DNA of 64,000 bases from Cyclobacteriaceae bacterium (GCA_028285445.1 JANQPQ010000026.1:45805-109804); one strand, 5' to 3'. Positions 54,079-62,573 are shown, counted from the first letter of the stretch. Numbers and translations are program-made. Notes: generated from the sequence alone by a model not told the origin.

Positions 54079-55254
54079 ATGTTAAAAAAGCTTAGCATCT
54101 TGACACTATCAGTGGTCACAGCATTTACTGCATTAGGACAAGAAATTTCGGGAAGAAGTAATTCCATTTACGTCAACTTTCAGGCAGTAGAGCCTGTCGT
54201 TGCCGATAATCCTGTTATCACCTGGCTCACCCCCTCCGAAGAAGTTACCACCATCACTGTAAAGAGAGGGGAAATAAAAGTGGGAGTTAATTCAGCCATT
54301 AAGCTGAAGAATGTGACACTGTACATAAACAATCTTCCAACTACCAATGATCGCGGACTGGGGGTGGTAAAAGCGGAAGACGCCAAATTTGATGAGGTAT
54401 TTGAGAAAGGCATTACCCTTCAAGAAGGAGACAATGAAGTGAAGGTAGTTGCTGAGAATATCCGTGGTGGTGTAACCATCGAAAAAAGGTTTATTCGAGT
54501 GGAAGTACCTAGCCTGGCAACTCGTAATGACTATGCATTACTTTTTGCAACTGACGAATATGATTCTTGGAATGATTTGGTTAATCCAGTGAACGACGCC
54601 AGTACAATCGGAAAAGAACTAGAAGAGTCGTATGGCTTCCAGGTGGAACTTGTGAAGAACCCAACAAGAAAAGACATGCTGGTTAAGCTTCGTGAATATG
54701 CTAAGAAGAGCTATCTCGAAGATGATCAATTGTTCATTTTCATCGCCGGACACGGACAATTCGATCCATTCTTTAACCAGGGCTATTTGGTCTGCAAGGA
54801 TTCTGAAAGGGATGATGAAGTAAAAGAATCATACCTATCTCACTCAAACTTAAGAGAGATAGTTAACAGCATACCATCAGAGCATATATTCCTTGCAATA
54901 GATGCATGTTTCGGTGGTACTTTCGATCCGCTAATTGCCAAGTCTGGGCATAGAGGTGGTGATGAAATCTATAATGAGCTTACTGCTGCTGAGTTTATTC
55001 AAAGAAAATTGAGATTCAAGACCCGTAAATATCTGACTTCAGGAGGTAAGGAGTATGTTCCAGATGGAAAACCCGGCCGACACTCACCATTTGCCGCCAA
55101 GGTGCTAACAGCACTTAGAAGCTATGGAGGGCAAGACCGTATCGTTACTCTTCCTGAAATGATGATCTACGTCGAAAAGATTAATCCTGAACCCCGTACA
55201 GGGCCATTTGGAGACAATGAGCCCGGAAGTGACTTTGTTTTTGTGGCAAAATAA
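54079..55254 (+). CDS. Secreted caspase-family (C14) peptidase
   Basis: The 391-residue protein starts at ATG 54079 (signal ending ALGQ near residue 19). An Ig-like domain covers about 35-145 (ITWLTPSEEVTTITVKRGEI). The caspase p20-like core runs about 150-390: YALLFATDEYDSWNDLVNPVNDA, the catalytic His225 in FIFIAGHGQFD, and Cys277 in FLAIDACFGGTF. SGGKEYVPDGKPGRHSPFA is typical of the C-terminal p10-like part. Both catalytic residues are present. Caspase-like enzymes usually cut after Arg, Lys or Asp; specificity here is unknown. The protein has a signal peptide but no T9SS sorting domain, so it probably acts in the periplasm. It is followed after three bases by a papain-like protein. Confidence 0.87.
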   Translation: MLKKLSILTLSVVTAFTALGQEISGRSNSIYVNFQAVEPVVADNPVITWLTPSEEVTTITVKRGEIKVGVNSAIKLKNVTLYINNLPTTNDRGLGVVKAEDAKFDEVFEKGITLQEGDNEVKVVAENIRGGVTIEKRFIRVEVPSLATRNDYALLFATDEYDSWNDLVNPVNDASTIGKELEESYGFQVELVKNPTRKDMLVKLREYAKKSYLEDDQLFIFIAGHGQFDPFFNQGYLVCKDSERDDEVKESYLSHSNLREIVNSIPSEHIFLAIDACFGGTFDPLIAKSGHRGGDEIYNELTAAEFIQRKLRFKTRKYLTSGGKEYVPDGKPGRHSPFAAKVLTALRSYGGQDRIVTLPEMMIYVEKINPEPRTGPFGDNEPGSDFVFVAK

Positions 55255-55257
55255 AAT

Positions 55258-56634
55258 ATGCGGGTATTATTTCTAGGAATTCTTCTAACAACATATTGTT
55301 ATGAAAGTTTAGCCCAGCGCCGAGGTACTGGGCTAAATTTTGATGATGGAAAGTATCAGTCATCAGCAATTAAGGCACGACTCACCAGGGGAGACTATAG
55401 CGGATTGCCTAACCAGGCATCACTGAAGCAATACACTCCAGATGCCGGTAACCAGATGCAACTTAACACATCTGTTGGCTGGGCCATTTCTTACGCTGCC
55501 AGAACAATCCTGGAAGCAAAGAATAACAACCTAACCGACAAGCGAGAAATCAGGAGAAATAGCTACTCTCCCGTCTTCAATTATGCCATGGCGAAATCGG
55601 GAGAAGATGCAAACTGCGAGCAGGCAGTAGACCTTTCCACGGCTTTGGAATCACTAAAAAGTGATGGCGTTCCAAAATTTGTGGAGTTTCTTGAATTTTG
55701 CCCCCAGTCCATTCCCCAGTCAGTTACTAGCGGCGCCAAATCGAATGCGATCACAGGCTATTCAAGATTGTTTGATGTTGAGGCCGAAGGTGATTTCAAA
55801 GTCAGAACTGTAAAGAAAGCAATCGCCGAGGGGTTTCCAGTAGTAATTGGCATGAGGGTTCCGCCTTCCTTCGATATTGCTAAAGAATTCTGGCAACCCA
55901 GAGAAAAAATGAGTGACGATTTTCCTGGGCACGCTATGACAGTTATAGGGTATGATAATAGCAAGTATGGAGGGTCATTTGAAGTACTAAATAGTTGGGG
56001 CCAAGAATGGGGTAATAACGGGTTTATGTGGATCCCCTACCAATACTTCACCGAATTCGTACGCTATGGTTACGAGATATTCCTAATACAGGATAAAAAT
56101 GGCGGTGCGGACCTTTCTGGAGAGCTTAAGCTGCAACTTAATGATGGCAGTGATATGCCAGTGCAACTTACCAATGAAAAAGGCTACTACAAGGTTACTC
56201 GACCTTTCTATAGCGGTACATTATTTCGAATTATTATCTCCAATAACGAAACCGCATTCATCTACGCATTCGGTACCGACTTGTCAAATAAGATATTCCC
56301 GGTTTTTCCCTTCGAGGATAATATGAGCCCCGTTCTGGCCTACCAGTCGAACCATATCGCAATTCCCAGCGAAGAGCACTTTGTTGAAATGGATAACAAT
56401 GTCGGTAAAGACTTCCTTTGTGTACTATACTCTCGCGAAGAAATAATTATGAAAGATGTCTATGCAGATATTGAAAGTGGGTTTGGCAGCTTCAGGGAAA
56501 GAGTATATGCTGCGCTGGAGAAATACCTGCTAAACCCACAGGACGTAGACTTCGATGAAAATAAGATCAAATTCTCGGGAATAGCGAACGGAAAGTCAAC
56601 AGTCGCCATGATTGTTGAAATTGATCACCATTAG
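55258..56634 (+). CDS. Papain-like (C1) protein with catalytic Cys replaced by Ser
   Basis: The 458-residue protein has a signal peptide (about 1-20, ending LAQR). The C1 domain covers about 45-280. Bacterial homologues read QGxxGTCVGWA around the nucleophile, and this protein reads MQLNTSVGWAISYA with Ser72 (TCT) where Cys is expected. Other catalytic elements stay: His225 in PGHAMTVIGYD and Asn245 in LNSWGQEWGNNG. The C-terminal 180 residues form a beta-rich domain (KLQLNDGSDMPVQLTNEKGYYKV, HIAIPSEEHFVEMDN) that I do not recognise. It is likely a pseudopeptidase or a slow serine form. It is translationally adjacent to an intact caspase, so it may be a substrate-binding partner or inhibitor. 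Confidence 0.8.
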   Translation: MRVLFLGILLTTYCYESLAQRRGTGLNFDDGKYQSSAIKARLTRGDYSGLPNQASLKQYTPDAGNQMQLNTSVGWAISYAARTILEAKNNNLTDKREIRRNSYSPVFNYAMAKSGEDANCEQAVDLSTALESLKSDGVPKFVEFLEFCPQSIPQSVTSGAKSNAITGYSRLFDVEAEGDFKVRTVKKAIAEGFPVVIGMRVPPSFDIAKEFWQPREKMSDDFPGHAMTVIGYDNSKYGGSFEVLNSWGQEWGNNGFMWIPYQYFTEFVRYGYEIFLIQDKNGGADLSGELKLQLNDGSDMPVQLTNEKGYYKVTRPFYSGTLFRIIISNNETAFIYAFGTDLSNKIFPVFPFEDNMSPVLAYQSNHIAIPSEEHFVEMDNNVGKDFLCVLYSREEIIMKDVYADIESGFGSFRERVYAALEKYLLNPQDVDFDENKIKFSGIANGKSTVAMIVEIDHH

Positions 56635-56648
56635 GGAGCAAAAAAGAA

Positions 56649-56677
56649 GGGTGCTACCGATTAATTCGGTAACACCC
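56649..56677 (+). terminator. Hairpin after the papain-like gene
   Basis: GGGTG-C-TACCG pairs with CGGTA-A-CACCC (one mismatch) across ATTAATT. There is no U-run on the plus strand, so termination is possible but not certain; a run of A precedes it. Confidence 0.45.
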
Positions 56678-56853
56678 AAAACCACTAGAACGAGTATGTA
56701 ATTCAAAATTACCTACCTCCAAAGCCCTCAGCCTTGAATTTGGTACCAATCTCTAGGATATATGTAACATCACACATTTCCCTCTGAGACTTCAATTTCT
56801 TTTTTGATAGTCGTAAATTGTGGGTAAGACTAGTACCAAAACCATCAATCAAA

Positions 56854-58038
56854 ATGAAAACCCTAAGGGCATTCTTGTTATTGGCTATAATATTATTCAT
56901 TGGGGAGCAGGTAAGGTCACAAGGATCTAACATCCCACCAATCCGTGATGTGGCGAAGCATTACTACGTAGTGATCGGCGTCTTTGCAGATCAAGGGAAC
57001 GCCGGAAAATTCCTAAATACTTCCACCCAAACCTGGGGCGATACCCAAATTGGTTTTAATGAAGAGCTCTCTTTTTATTACGTCTATAGGCTTAAGACTC
57101 AAAACAGACAAGCCGCTATTGACCTGGTAAATACCACCAGGGGTAATGCCGAATATTCCGATTCATGGGTCTATGTTTCCAAACCGACAGAGCCTGAGCC
57201 AGAACCAGAACCAGATCCAGAGCCGGAGCCGGAGCCGGAACCAGAACCAGAGCCGGAGCCAGAACCAGAACCAGATCCAGAGCCGGAACCAGAACCAGAA
57301 CCAGATCCAGAGCCGGAGCCGGAACCAGAGCCGGAGGCAAATTTCTTGACAATAGTCGCCCAAGACAATGGCAATAATGTTGAGGGCCTAATTGAAACAT
57401 TTGGAGTTTCTAGTAATCAGCAACTGGCCACCATTAGATCTGGCCAAACCTACCCCATTAGCCAGATTACTGCCAATGCCCAGGATATAAAATTCAGCAT
57501 GGATTTTCTTGGTTATGAAAACCAATTAATGAATGTTGATTTTTCATCAGTGCCTAACACAATTCCCACAAACTCAGAATTATTGGGAGATACATTGGTT
57601 ATAACAATAAGTCTAACGAAAGCTCAAATGGCGCAGGTAATGCAACTTAACCACCTGTATTTCTACGATGATGCAGCCATTATGAAGCCAGAGTCTAAAT
57701 ATGAACTAGACAACCTGGTGAAAGTCCTTAATGAGTCACAGGATGTGAGAATACAACTCAATGGCCACACCAATGGTAACGACAAAGGTAGAATTTACAT
57801 TTTTGAAAAAGAGCGGGGCAACTACTTTGAGATCCTGGAAGATAATCTGGTTATTAAGGGAAGTGCCAAGAAACTTTCTGAACAAAGAGCTGTAACCATT
57901 AAAGAATATCTCGTTTCTAACGGCATTGACGAGTCGAGACTAGAAACCAAAGGATGGGGTGGTAAACAGATGCTACATGACCCAGACAGTGAGGATGCCT
58001 TCAAAAATGTGAGAGTAGAGGTCCAAATAATTAACTAA
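56854..58038 (+). CDS. SPOR-(EP)n-OmpA envelope protein
   Basis: The 394-residue protein starts at ATG 56854, with a signal peptide ending VRSQ (about 24). A SPOR-like domain follows (about 35-110: [42 protein letters not shown]), then an (EP)n spacer (113-161). A short beta domain (165-250) and an OmpA-type C-terminus (about 265-394) complete it: [52 protein letters not shown]. The OmpA part carries a roughly 30-residue insertion between GHTNG and the SEQRA helix. SPOR binds denuded peptidoglycan and OmpA binds intact peptidoglycan, so this would be a wall-spanning tether. It lies downstream of the caspase pair. Confidence 0.82.
   Translation: MKTLRAFLLLAIILFIGEQVRSQGSNIPPIRDVAKHYYVVIGVFADQGNAGKFLNTSTQTWGDTQIGFNEELSFYYVYRLKTQNRQAAIDLVNTTRGNAEYSDSWVYVSKPTEPEPEPEPDPEPEPEPEPEPEPEPEPEPDPEPEPEPEPDPEPEPEPEPEANFLTIVAQDNGNNVEGLIETFGVSSNQQLATIRSGQTYPISQITANAQDIKFSMDFLGYENQLMNVDFSSVPNTIPTNSELLGDTLVITISLTKAQMAQVMQLNHLYFYDDAAIMKPESKYELDNLVKVLNESQDVRIQLNGHTNGNDKGRIYIFEKERGNYFEILEDNLVIKGSAKKLSEQRAVTIKEYLVSNGIDESRLETKGWGGKQMLHDPDSEDAFKNVRVEVQIIN
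57190..57336 (+). repeat. Glu-Pro repeat tract
   Basis: 49 codons of alternating GAG/GAA (some GAT) and CCA/CCG/CCT, residues 113-161 of the SPOR-OmpA protein. The codons are mixed, so the tract is held by selection on protein rather than DNA slippage alone, though direct repeats of about 30 bases inside it suggest past expansion. An EP spacer is typically a stiff, extended linker that spans the periplasm. Confidence 0.85.
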
Positions 58039-58122
58039 AATACCGTCCATGGAATATCCCCCATAGTGGATTAGGACGAATTGGCTGGTTTGATTTAATT
58101 TGGCAGCTTATTACTACTCGAG

Positions 58123-58902
58123 ATGACCAGAATTAGAGTTGCACTTCTATTTATTGTAGCCAGCTACACCGCAAATGCCACTTTTCTCCAATCAACTTTT
58201 ACTGTCGCAGGAAATTCGGAGCCAACCGATTTCAAGAAGCTAGTAACTGATTCTCAGGGCTTTTATCAAAAGGCTCAGAGCCTGAATAAGGAATTCGCAC
58301 ACGTTGACTTGCCGTCAATAGAGAGTTCCATTTCCACCATCAAATCAAACGTTGACAGCATCAAGATCTATGTCCAACTGATATCCGACAATAGTACTGA
58401 TAGCGCGTCAATGAATCACTTTCAGAATGCCGCGCAAAGACTATATCTGCAGGTGGAAAATACCTACGAAAAGATGTTGTTTGCCAAGCAGATTTACCTT
58501 GAAACTGAGGCCAAAAACGACAAACTTGGTACTGAGTATCATAATGTATGGAACAATGTGTTCCAATACCGAAATCGAGTACAGAAGTTATTCGTAAAGG
58601 AAGAACAAATTAATATGCATTTCGGCAGCTTGACCGACGTGGAGAAGGTTACTGTTAGAAAGAAGAACCTCTACGAGGCTGGCATTAGGGTTTATGATCA
58701 TTACCTCGCTAAAGTTCGGAATCTAAAACAATGCGATTACGAAAGTCGCATCAAGGAGTTACGGAGGGCTAAGGCTATTCTGGTGGCAATCGAGGAACTG
58801 CTTTACGCCGAGGGCACCCGGCCACTTGAAAAGAGTTTGAAGAAGGATTTTGATATAACGTCCATAGAAGACAAGATTTTTTCCTTTAATACTACTGATT
58901 AA
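58123..58902 (+). CDS. Secreted coiled-coil protein of unknown function
   Basis: The 259-residue protein has a signal peptide (about 1-20, ending ANAT). It is almost entirely helical with heptad-like spacing: FKKLVTDSQGFYQKAQSLNKE, IESSISTIKSNVDSIKIYVQLI, and the Tyr/Arg-rich KVRNLKQCDYESRIKELRRAK. No family is recognised. It stands between the SPOR-OmpA gene (84 bases before) and a hairpin terminator and cytochrome c gene. A periplasmic helper of the neighbouring envelope proteins is a reasonable guess. Confidence 0.6.
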   Translation: MTRIRVALLFIVASYTANATFLQSTFTVAGNSEPTDFKKLVTDSQGFYQKAQSLNKEFAHVDLPSIESSISTIKSNVDSIKIYVQLISDNSTDSASMNHFQNAAQRLYLQVENTYEKMLFAKQIYLETEAKNDKLGTEYHNVWNNVFQYRNRVQKLFVKEEQINMHFGSLTDVEKVTVRKKNLYEAGIRVYDHYLAKVRNLKQCDYESRIKELRRAKAILVAIEELLYAEGTRPLEKSLKKDFDITSIEDKIFSFNTTD

Positions 58903-58910
58903 TTAACGCC

Positions 58911-58938
58911 GTTAGCCTTGTCTGTGGCTAACTGTTTT
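58911..58938 (+). terminator. Rho-independent terminator before the cytochrome c gene
   Basis: GTTAGCC and GGCTAAC form a perfect seven-base stem with an eight-base loop, followed by TGTTTT. It lies between the coiled-coil gene and the cytochrome c ATG at 58953. Confidence 0.7.
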
Positions 58939-58952
58939 ACCTCAAAAGAACT

Positions 58953-59351
58953 ATGCAACCACTGTTGGTTTTGCTGTTGCTAATACCTGGTTACTGGCAA
59001 CCAATTCCACAGCAAGCTGCTGCACTAGACGAAAGTATCAAGCGCGGTAACAAAATTTATCAGAACAATTGCCAAGCCTGCCATATGGTAACCGGCCAAG
59101 GCATTCCTGGGGCATTTCCTCCCCTCGCTAAGTCCGACTATCTAATGGCAGACAGTATTCGAGCTATCACAACTATTACTGCGGGACTAAGTGGAGAGAT
59201 AACTGTTAATGGGGTCACCTATTTCGGTGAAATGGCCGCAATCAACCTCGATGACCAACAAGTTGCGGATGTACTTAACTATATCAGGAATTCCTGGGGT
59301 AACAAAGGGCCTTTCATTAATGTAGAGCTGGTAAAACAAGCAAGAGATTAA
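58953..59351 (+). CDS. Secreted cytochrome c
   Basis: The 132-residue protein has a signal peptide without a lipobox (about 1-24) and one heme motif CQACH in YQNNCQACHMVTGQGIPGAFPP. Met in FGEMAAIN is a likely axial ligand. It is a close relative of the lipoprotein cytochrome at 41925: both have [F]PP[VL]A[QK]SDYL[VM]AD followed by a GLxGE[IV]xVNGxxY block. It lies upstream of the arsenosugar genes after a terminator, with an intervening 97 bases that contain a promoter-like element. Electron transfer with the arsenosugar enzymes is possible but not shown. Confidence 0.85.
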   Translation: MQPLLVLLLLIPGYWQPIPQQAAALDESIKRGNKIYQNNCQACHMVTGQGIPGAFPPLAKSDYLMADSIRAITTITAGLSGEITVNGVTYFGEMAAINLDDQQVADVLNYIRNSWGNKGPFINVELVKQARD

Positions 59352-59438
59352 TTCTTCCCAAAAGATTTCGGCTTTTCAGGAACGAAAAGTCCAAAAGCAT
59401 TGTAGTTGGTCTGTCTAATTTGCCTATTTTACTCTAAA

Positions 59439-59446
59439 TACTTTTG
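59439..59446 (+). promoter_or_regulatory. Candidate -7 element at the arsenosugar operon
   Basis: TACTTTTG is a perfect TAnnTTTG match, with a TTG at 59420-59422 (16-base gap, slightly short of the usual range). It ends two bases before the CTG that opens the DUF2064 gene. If functional, the mRNA would be leaderless or would start inside the gene. Confidence 0.4.
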
Positions 59447-59448
59447 CT

Positions 59449-60126
59449 CTGAACAAGACGGCTGTAATATTATTTTCAAGATCAATTGACGAGGAATCAC
59501 GGGCAAAGCGCTTTATCGGAAAGCTTGGCACTGGCAGGAAAATATGGAAAGAGCTGATAAACAAAACCAGGCAGGTTGCCGCTGAATCACAATTACCCAT
59601 CATTCCGATATTTTCAGATCAACAGGTAGGAGAAACTTTTGCGCAGAGATTTACCAATGCCTTTGAATTCGCCTTCTCACTGGGATATGACCAGGTTATT
59701 TCAATTGGCAATGACTGCCCGCGGCTTACTACCCGAGATTTAATAAGAGCAAAGGAAGCGCTTGATAGTGGAAAGACTGTTTTGGGGCCCACGGAAGATG
59801 GAGGCGCGTACCTAATCGGTTACAGTAAGAAGTACTTTGACAGCAAAGAATTCAGTGCAATTAGCTGGCAAACATCCAACGTTTTAATCGAGCTTAAGCA
59901 ACTTGCCGCCACCAACGAAATCTATGAACTACAGACGAAGGCCGATATTGATTCTCCTACGGCTATTGACAAGTCAATATTGCTGACTTTGCCGACGGGC
60001 GCCAGAAAATTAATTGAGAAACTAGTCTCAAAGCTAGCAATCATTACCCCTCGGAGGGCACCAGATGGTGAGCATTGCATACAATTGCGACCACTTGAAT
60101 TGCGAGGACCACCAAGCATAGCCTAA
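59449..60126 (+). CDS. DUF2064/TIGR04282 arsenosugar transferase with apparent CTG start
   Basis: The 225-residue enzyme has the family N-terminus NKTAVILFSRSIDEESRAKRF, SIGNDCPRL, and GPTEDGGAYLIGYSKKYF. The family makes sugar-linked intermediates in radical SAM/arsenosugar clusters. The frame is open from an upstream TAA (59416) to the stop at 60126, but has no ATG, GTG or TTG until 59782, which is far inside the conserved core. CTG at 59449 falls exactly where family members have their initiator. The only other near starts are ATA or ATT. I see no frameshift. It is the first of the arsenosugar genes, 57 bases before the AhpD-like gene. Confidence 0.8.
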   Translation: MNKTAVILFSRSIDEESRAKRFIGKLGTGRKIWKELINKTRQVAAESQLPIIPIFSDQQVGETFAQRFTNAFEFAFSLGYDQVISIGNDCPRLTTRDLIRAKEALDSGKTVLGPTEDGGAYLIGYSKKYFDSKEFSAISWQTSNVLIELKQLAATNEIYELQTKADIDSPTAIDKSILLTLPTGARKLIEKLVSKLAIITPRRAPDGEHCIQLRPLELRGPPSIA

Positions 60127-60183
60127 GCTGCTTTAACATCTATTCTCTGTACTCTTTTTCTAACTCGTAATTCTAATACTAGC

Positions 60184-60516
60184 ATGGATAATTATTATCA
60201 AAGCGCCGATCTATCGAAATTCGGCGAAATTACACAGTGGCAGAAGACTCTGGGCACAAAGTTTTTCGACTACTACAATTCGGTGTTTAAGGAGGGATCA
60301 CTTACTACCCGCGAAAAAGCTCTAATCGCACTGGCAGTTTCGCATGCGGTGCAATGTCCATATTGCATCGACGCATATACCAGCGCCTCTCTTGAGAAGG
60401 GCGCCGACGAAGAGCAGATGATGGAAGCTGTGCATGTGGCTGCCGCCATCAAAAGTGGTGCTGCCCTCGTACATGGTGTGCAGATGATGAACAAATCGAA
60501 GGAGATCTTAATGTAG
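60184..60516 (+). CDS. Arsenosugar-associated AhpD/CMD-like protein
   Basis: The 110-residue carboxymuconolactone-decarboxylase-fold protein has the redox motif CPYC in AVSHAVQCPYCIDAYTSASLE, with His of AVHVAAAIKSGAALVHGVQ in the usual helix. It is the arsenosugar biosynthesis-associated peroxidase-like protein; relatives act as thiol peroxidases or alkylhydroperoxidase partners. It is four bases before arsS, so the two are coupled. It may protect the thiol-rich pathway or reduce an intermediate; the exact step is unknown. Confidence 0.85.
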   Translation: MDNYYQSADLSKFGEITQWQKTLGTKFFDYYNSVFKEGSLTTREKALIALAVSHAVQCPYCIDAYTSASLEKGADEEQMMEAVHVAAAIKSGAALVHGVQMMNKSKEILM

Positions 60517-60520
60517 TGCC

Positions 60521-61555
60521 ATGTCACTAAAATCGCAGAACCATAAATTTGCAGATAGCGAACGGCAGTTGGAAGTGCTTAACGATAACGGCACCATACC
60601 GAAGTTTTCGGAAAAAATGCGAATTATCGGTTTCGACCCTCTGACAGCTAGCGGCATTGAGATATTGCAAATCAATGTGGGCAAAATGTGTAACCAGACC
60701 TGCAAACATTGTCACGTTGATGCCGGCCCTGACCGTAAGGAAATTATGACCCGCCAGACGATGGAGCAATGTCTGGATGCACTACGTAATTCCAATATTA
60801 CTACTATTGACCTAACCGGAGGGGCCCCGGAGATGAATCCGGAGTTCTTTTGGTTTGTAGAGCAAGCTACATCGCTGGGGAAAAAGGTATTAGTTCGATG
60901 CAATCTGACCATTATAGTAGCCAACCCAAAGTACCACCGCCTCCCAGGGTTTTATGCTGAAAACGGAGTTGAAGTCATTTCCTCGCTGCCCTATTTTTCA
61001 GCGAGGCGTACCGATGCTCAACGTGGCGAAGGCGTTTTTGAAAAGTCAATAAGGGCGCTTAAAATGCTAAATGAGGTAGGCTATGGGCAAAAAGAAAGTG
61101 GGCTAATCTTAAATTTGGTCTATAACCCCACCGGAGCATTCCTGCCTGGAGAACAATCCGAACTAGAGAGGGAGTTTAAACTAAAGCTTAGAGATGGCTA
61201 CGGGATAGAGTTTAACTCCTTATTTAGTATCACTAACATGCCTATCAGTCGATTCCTTGATTACTTGTTGCAATCAGGTAACTATGAAACGTATATGGAT
61301 ACCCTGGTAAATGCATTTAATCCTGCCGCTGCCGCGGAAGTTATGTGCCGAAAAACACTTTCTGTTGGATGGGATGGCTATTTATATGATTGCGACTTTA
61401 ATCAAATGCTAGATAAGAAAGTCATGAGCCCATCCCCACAACATATTCGCGACTTTCAGCAAAGTTCCCTGGATCATCGGGAAATATTCGTAAATCAACA
61501 TTGTTTCGGGTGTACCGCAGGATCGGGCTCTAGCTGCGGTGGAACTATAGTTTAA
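60521..61555 (+). CDS. arsS: Arsenosugar biosynthesis radical SAM protein ArsS
   Basis: The 344-residue radical SAM enzyme has the iron-sulfur motif CNQTCKHC (CxxxCxxC) in NVGKMCNQTCKHCHVDAGPD. The TIM-barrel body has DLTGGAPEMNP, and the C-terminal part carries extra Cys: AEVMCRKTL, LYDCDFNQ, and HCFGCTAGSGSSCGGT. This is the ArsS family, which uses SAM to attach 5'-deoxyadenosine-derived carbon to dimethylarsinous acid on the way to arsenosugars. The C-terminal Cys cluster may bind As or another cluster. It is followed after ten bases by arsM. Confidence 0.92.
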   Translation: MSLKSQNHKFADSERQLEVLNDNGTIPKFSEKMRIIGFDPLTASGIEILQINVGKMCNQTCKHCHVDAGPDRKEIMTRQTMEQCLDALRNSNITTIDLTGGAPEMNPEFFWFVEQATSLGKKVLVRCNLTIIVANPKYHRLPGFYAENGVEVISSLPYFSARRTDAQRGEGVFEKSIRALKMLNEVGYGQKESGLILNLVYNPTGAFLPGEQSELEREFKLKLRDGYGIEFNSLFSITNMPISRFLDYLLQSGNYETYMDTLVNAFNPAAAAEVMCRKTLSVGWDGYLYDCDFNQMLDKKVMSPSPQHIRDFQQSSLDHREIFVNQHCFGCTAGSGSSCGGTIV

Positions 61556-61565
61556 TTGAACAAAA

Positions 61566-62537
61566 ATGGAATCTTATTTAGATACAACTAAAGACGTTTA
61601 CAAAGAGGCGGCAATAAATCCACAAGAGGGACTATGCTGCACCACCAGCCCTGTCTGGTCTTTACCTGGTTTGGAAATTCCAAACCGCATGCTGCAAATG
61701 AACTATGGATGTGGCACGACGGTTCACCCCAGAGACCTGGTAAACGAACCGACGGTGTTGTACGTTGGCGTAGGCGGTGGTATGGAACTACTGCAATTCA
61801 GCTACTTCAGTCGAAAGCAGGCCGGGGTTATTGGAGTTGATCCTGTTCCGGAAATGATTTCGGCGGCCTCTAAAAATATAAGAGAAGCGGAAAGGGTAAA
61901 TCCATGGTTTAACAGCCAATTTATTACCCTTAAAGATGGCGATGCCTTGAACCTCCCTATTGCCGATAACACAGTTGATGTAGCAGCACAAAACTGCCTT
62001 TTCAATATCTTCAAAACTGCCGATCTCAAAACAGCCTTAAAGGAAGTTTACAGAACTTTGAAACCACATGGCAGGCTGGTTATGTCAGATCCAATCTGCG
62101 ATCAAGATATGCCTGCTCATCTGAGGGATGACGAAAGGTTGAGAGCCCTTTGCTTGAGTGGTGCTATTCCCCTTAAGCAGTACCTAGATTTATTGGTTGA
62201 AGCAGGTTTTGGAACAATAGAAGTTCGGGCCAAGCGCCCGTATAGAATACTGGACCCTACGCATTATGATATAGACGAGCTCCTATATATTGAGAGCGTT
62301 GAAGTTTGTGCCATTAAGGACCCTATTCCAGTAGACGGACCCTGCGTATTTACTGGCAAAAACGCAATCTATTTTGGAGTAGAAGACTTCTTTGATGATG
62401 AAAAAGGCCATGTACTCATGCAAAACCAACCTTTGGCCGTATGCGATAAAACGGCCTCAGCTTTGGAAGCCCTAGATAGAAAAGACATCATGATCACCAA
62501 TTCAACCTTTTTTTATGATGGGGGCGGATGCTGTTAG
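61566..62537 (+). CDS. arsM: Arsenosugar-type arsenite methyltransferase ArsM
   Basis: The 323-residue SAM-dependent methyltransferase has the Rossmann motif I VLYVGVGGGMELLQF and VIGVDPVPEMI, then QNCLFNI and VMSDPICDQD. The N-terminal Cys pair in GLCCTTSPVWSLPGL, Cys in NYGCGTTVHP and the terminal GGGCC are As(III)-binding candidates. The family methylates arsenite to methyl- and dimethylarsenic species in arsenosugar operons, which ArsS then uses. The body closely matches members that carry an extra N-terminal Cys-rich leader, rather than ordinary ArsM. A small secreted protein gene follows after 36 bases. Confidence 0.88.
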   Translation: MESYLDTTKDVYKEAAINPQEGLCCTTSPVWSLPGLEIPNRMLQMNYGCGTTVHPRDLVNEPTVLYVGVGGGMELLQFSYFSRKQAGVIGVDPVPEMISAASKNIREAERVNPWFNSQFITLKDGDALNLPIADNTVDVAAQNCLFNIFKTADLKTALKEVYRTLKPHGRLVMSDPICDQDMPAHLRDDERLRALCLSGAIPLKQYLDLLVEAGFGTIEVRAKRPYRILDPTHYDIDELLYIESVEVCAIKDPIPVDGPCVFTGKNAIYFGVEDFFDDEKGHVLMQNQPLAVCDKTASALEALDRKDIMITNSTFFYDGGGCC

Positions 62538-62573
62538 GCATTCCTGGTTGGAAAAGTGTATATTACACTAGTG

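Noticed and set aside
55258..56634. Sequencing error as the sole reason for the missing Cys in the papain-like protein
   Set aside because: Cannot be excluded (one base), but surrounding residues also differ from the usual QGxxGTC (LNTS), so I favour a real substitution.
57190..57336. Possible CRISPR-like repeat array
   Set aside because: Repeats are six bases long, in frame, with no spacers; it encodes Glu-Pro.
57171..57374. Antisense open frame with a long Ser-Gly repeat
   Set aside because: It is the reverse complement of the Glu-Pro tract of the SPOR-OmpA gene; low-complexity codons leave all frames open.
59352..59460. Frameshift or missing 5' end of the DUF2064 gene
   Set aside because: The family N-terminus NKTAVILF follows directly after the CTG in one frame, so nothing is missing except a standard start codon.
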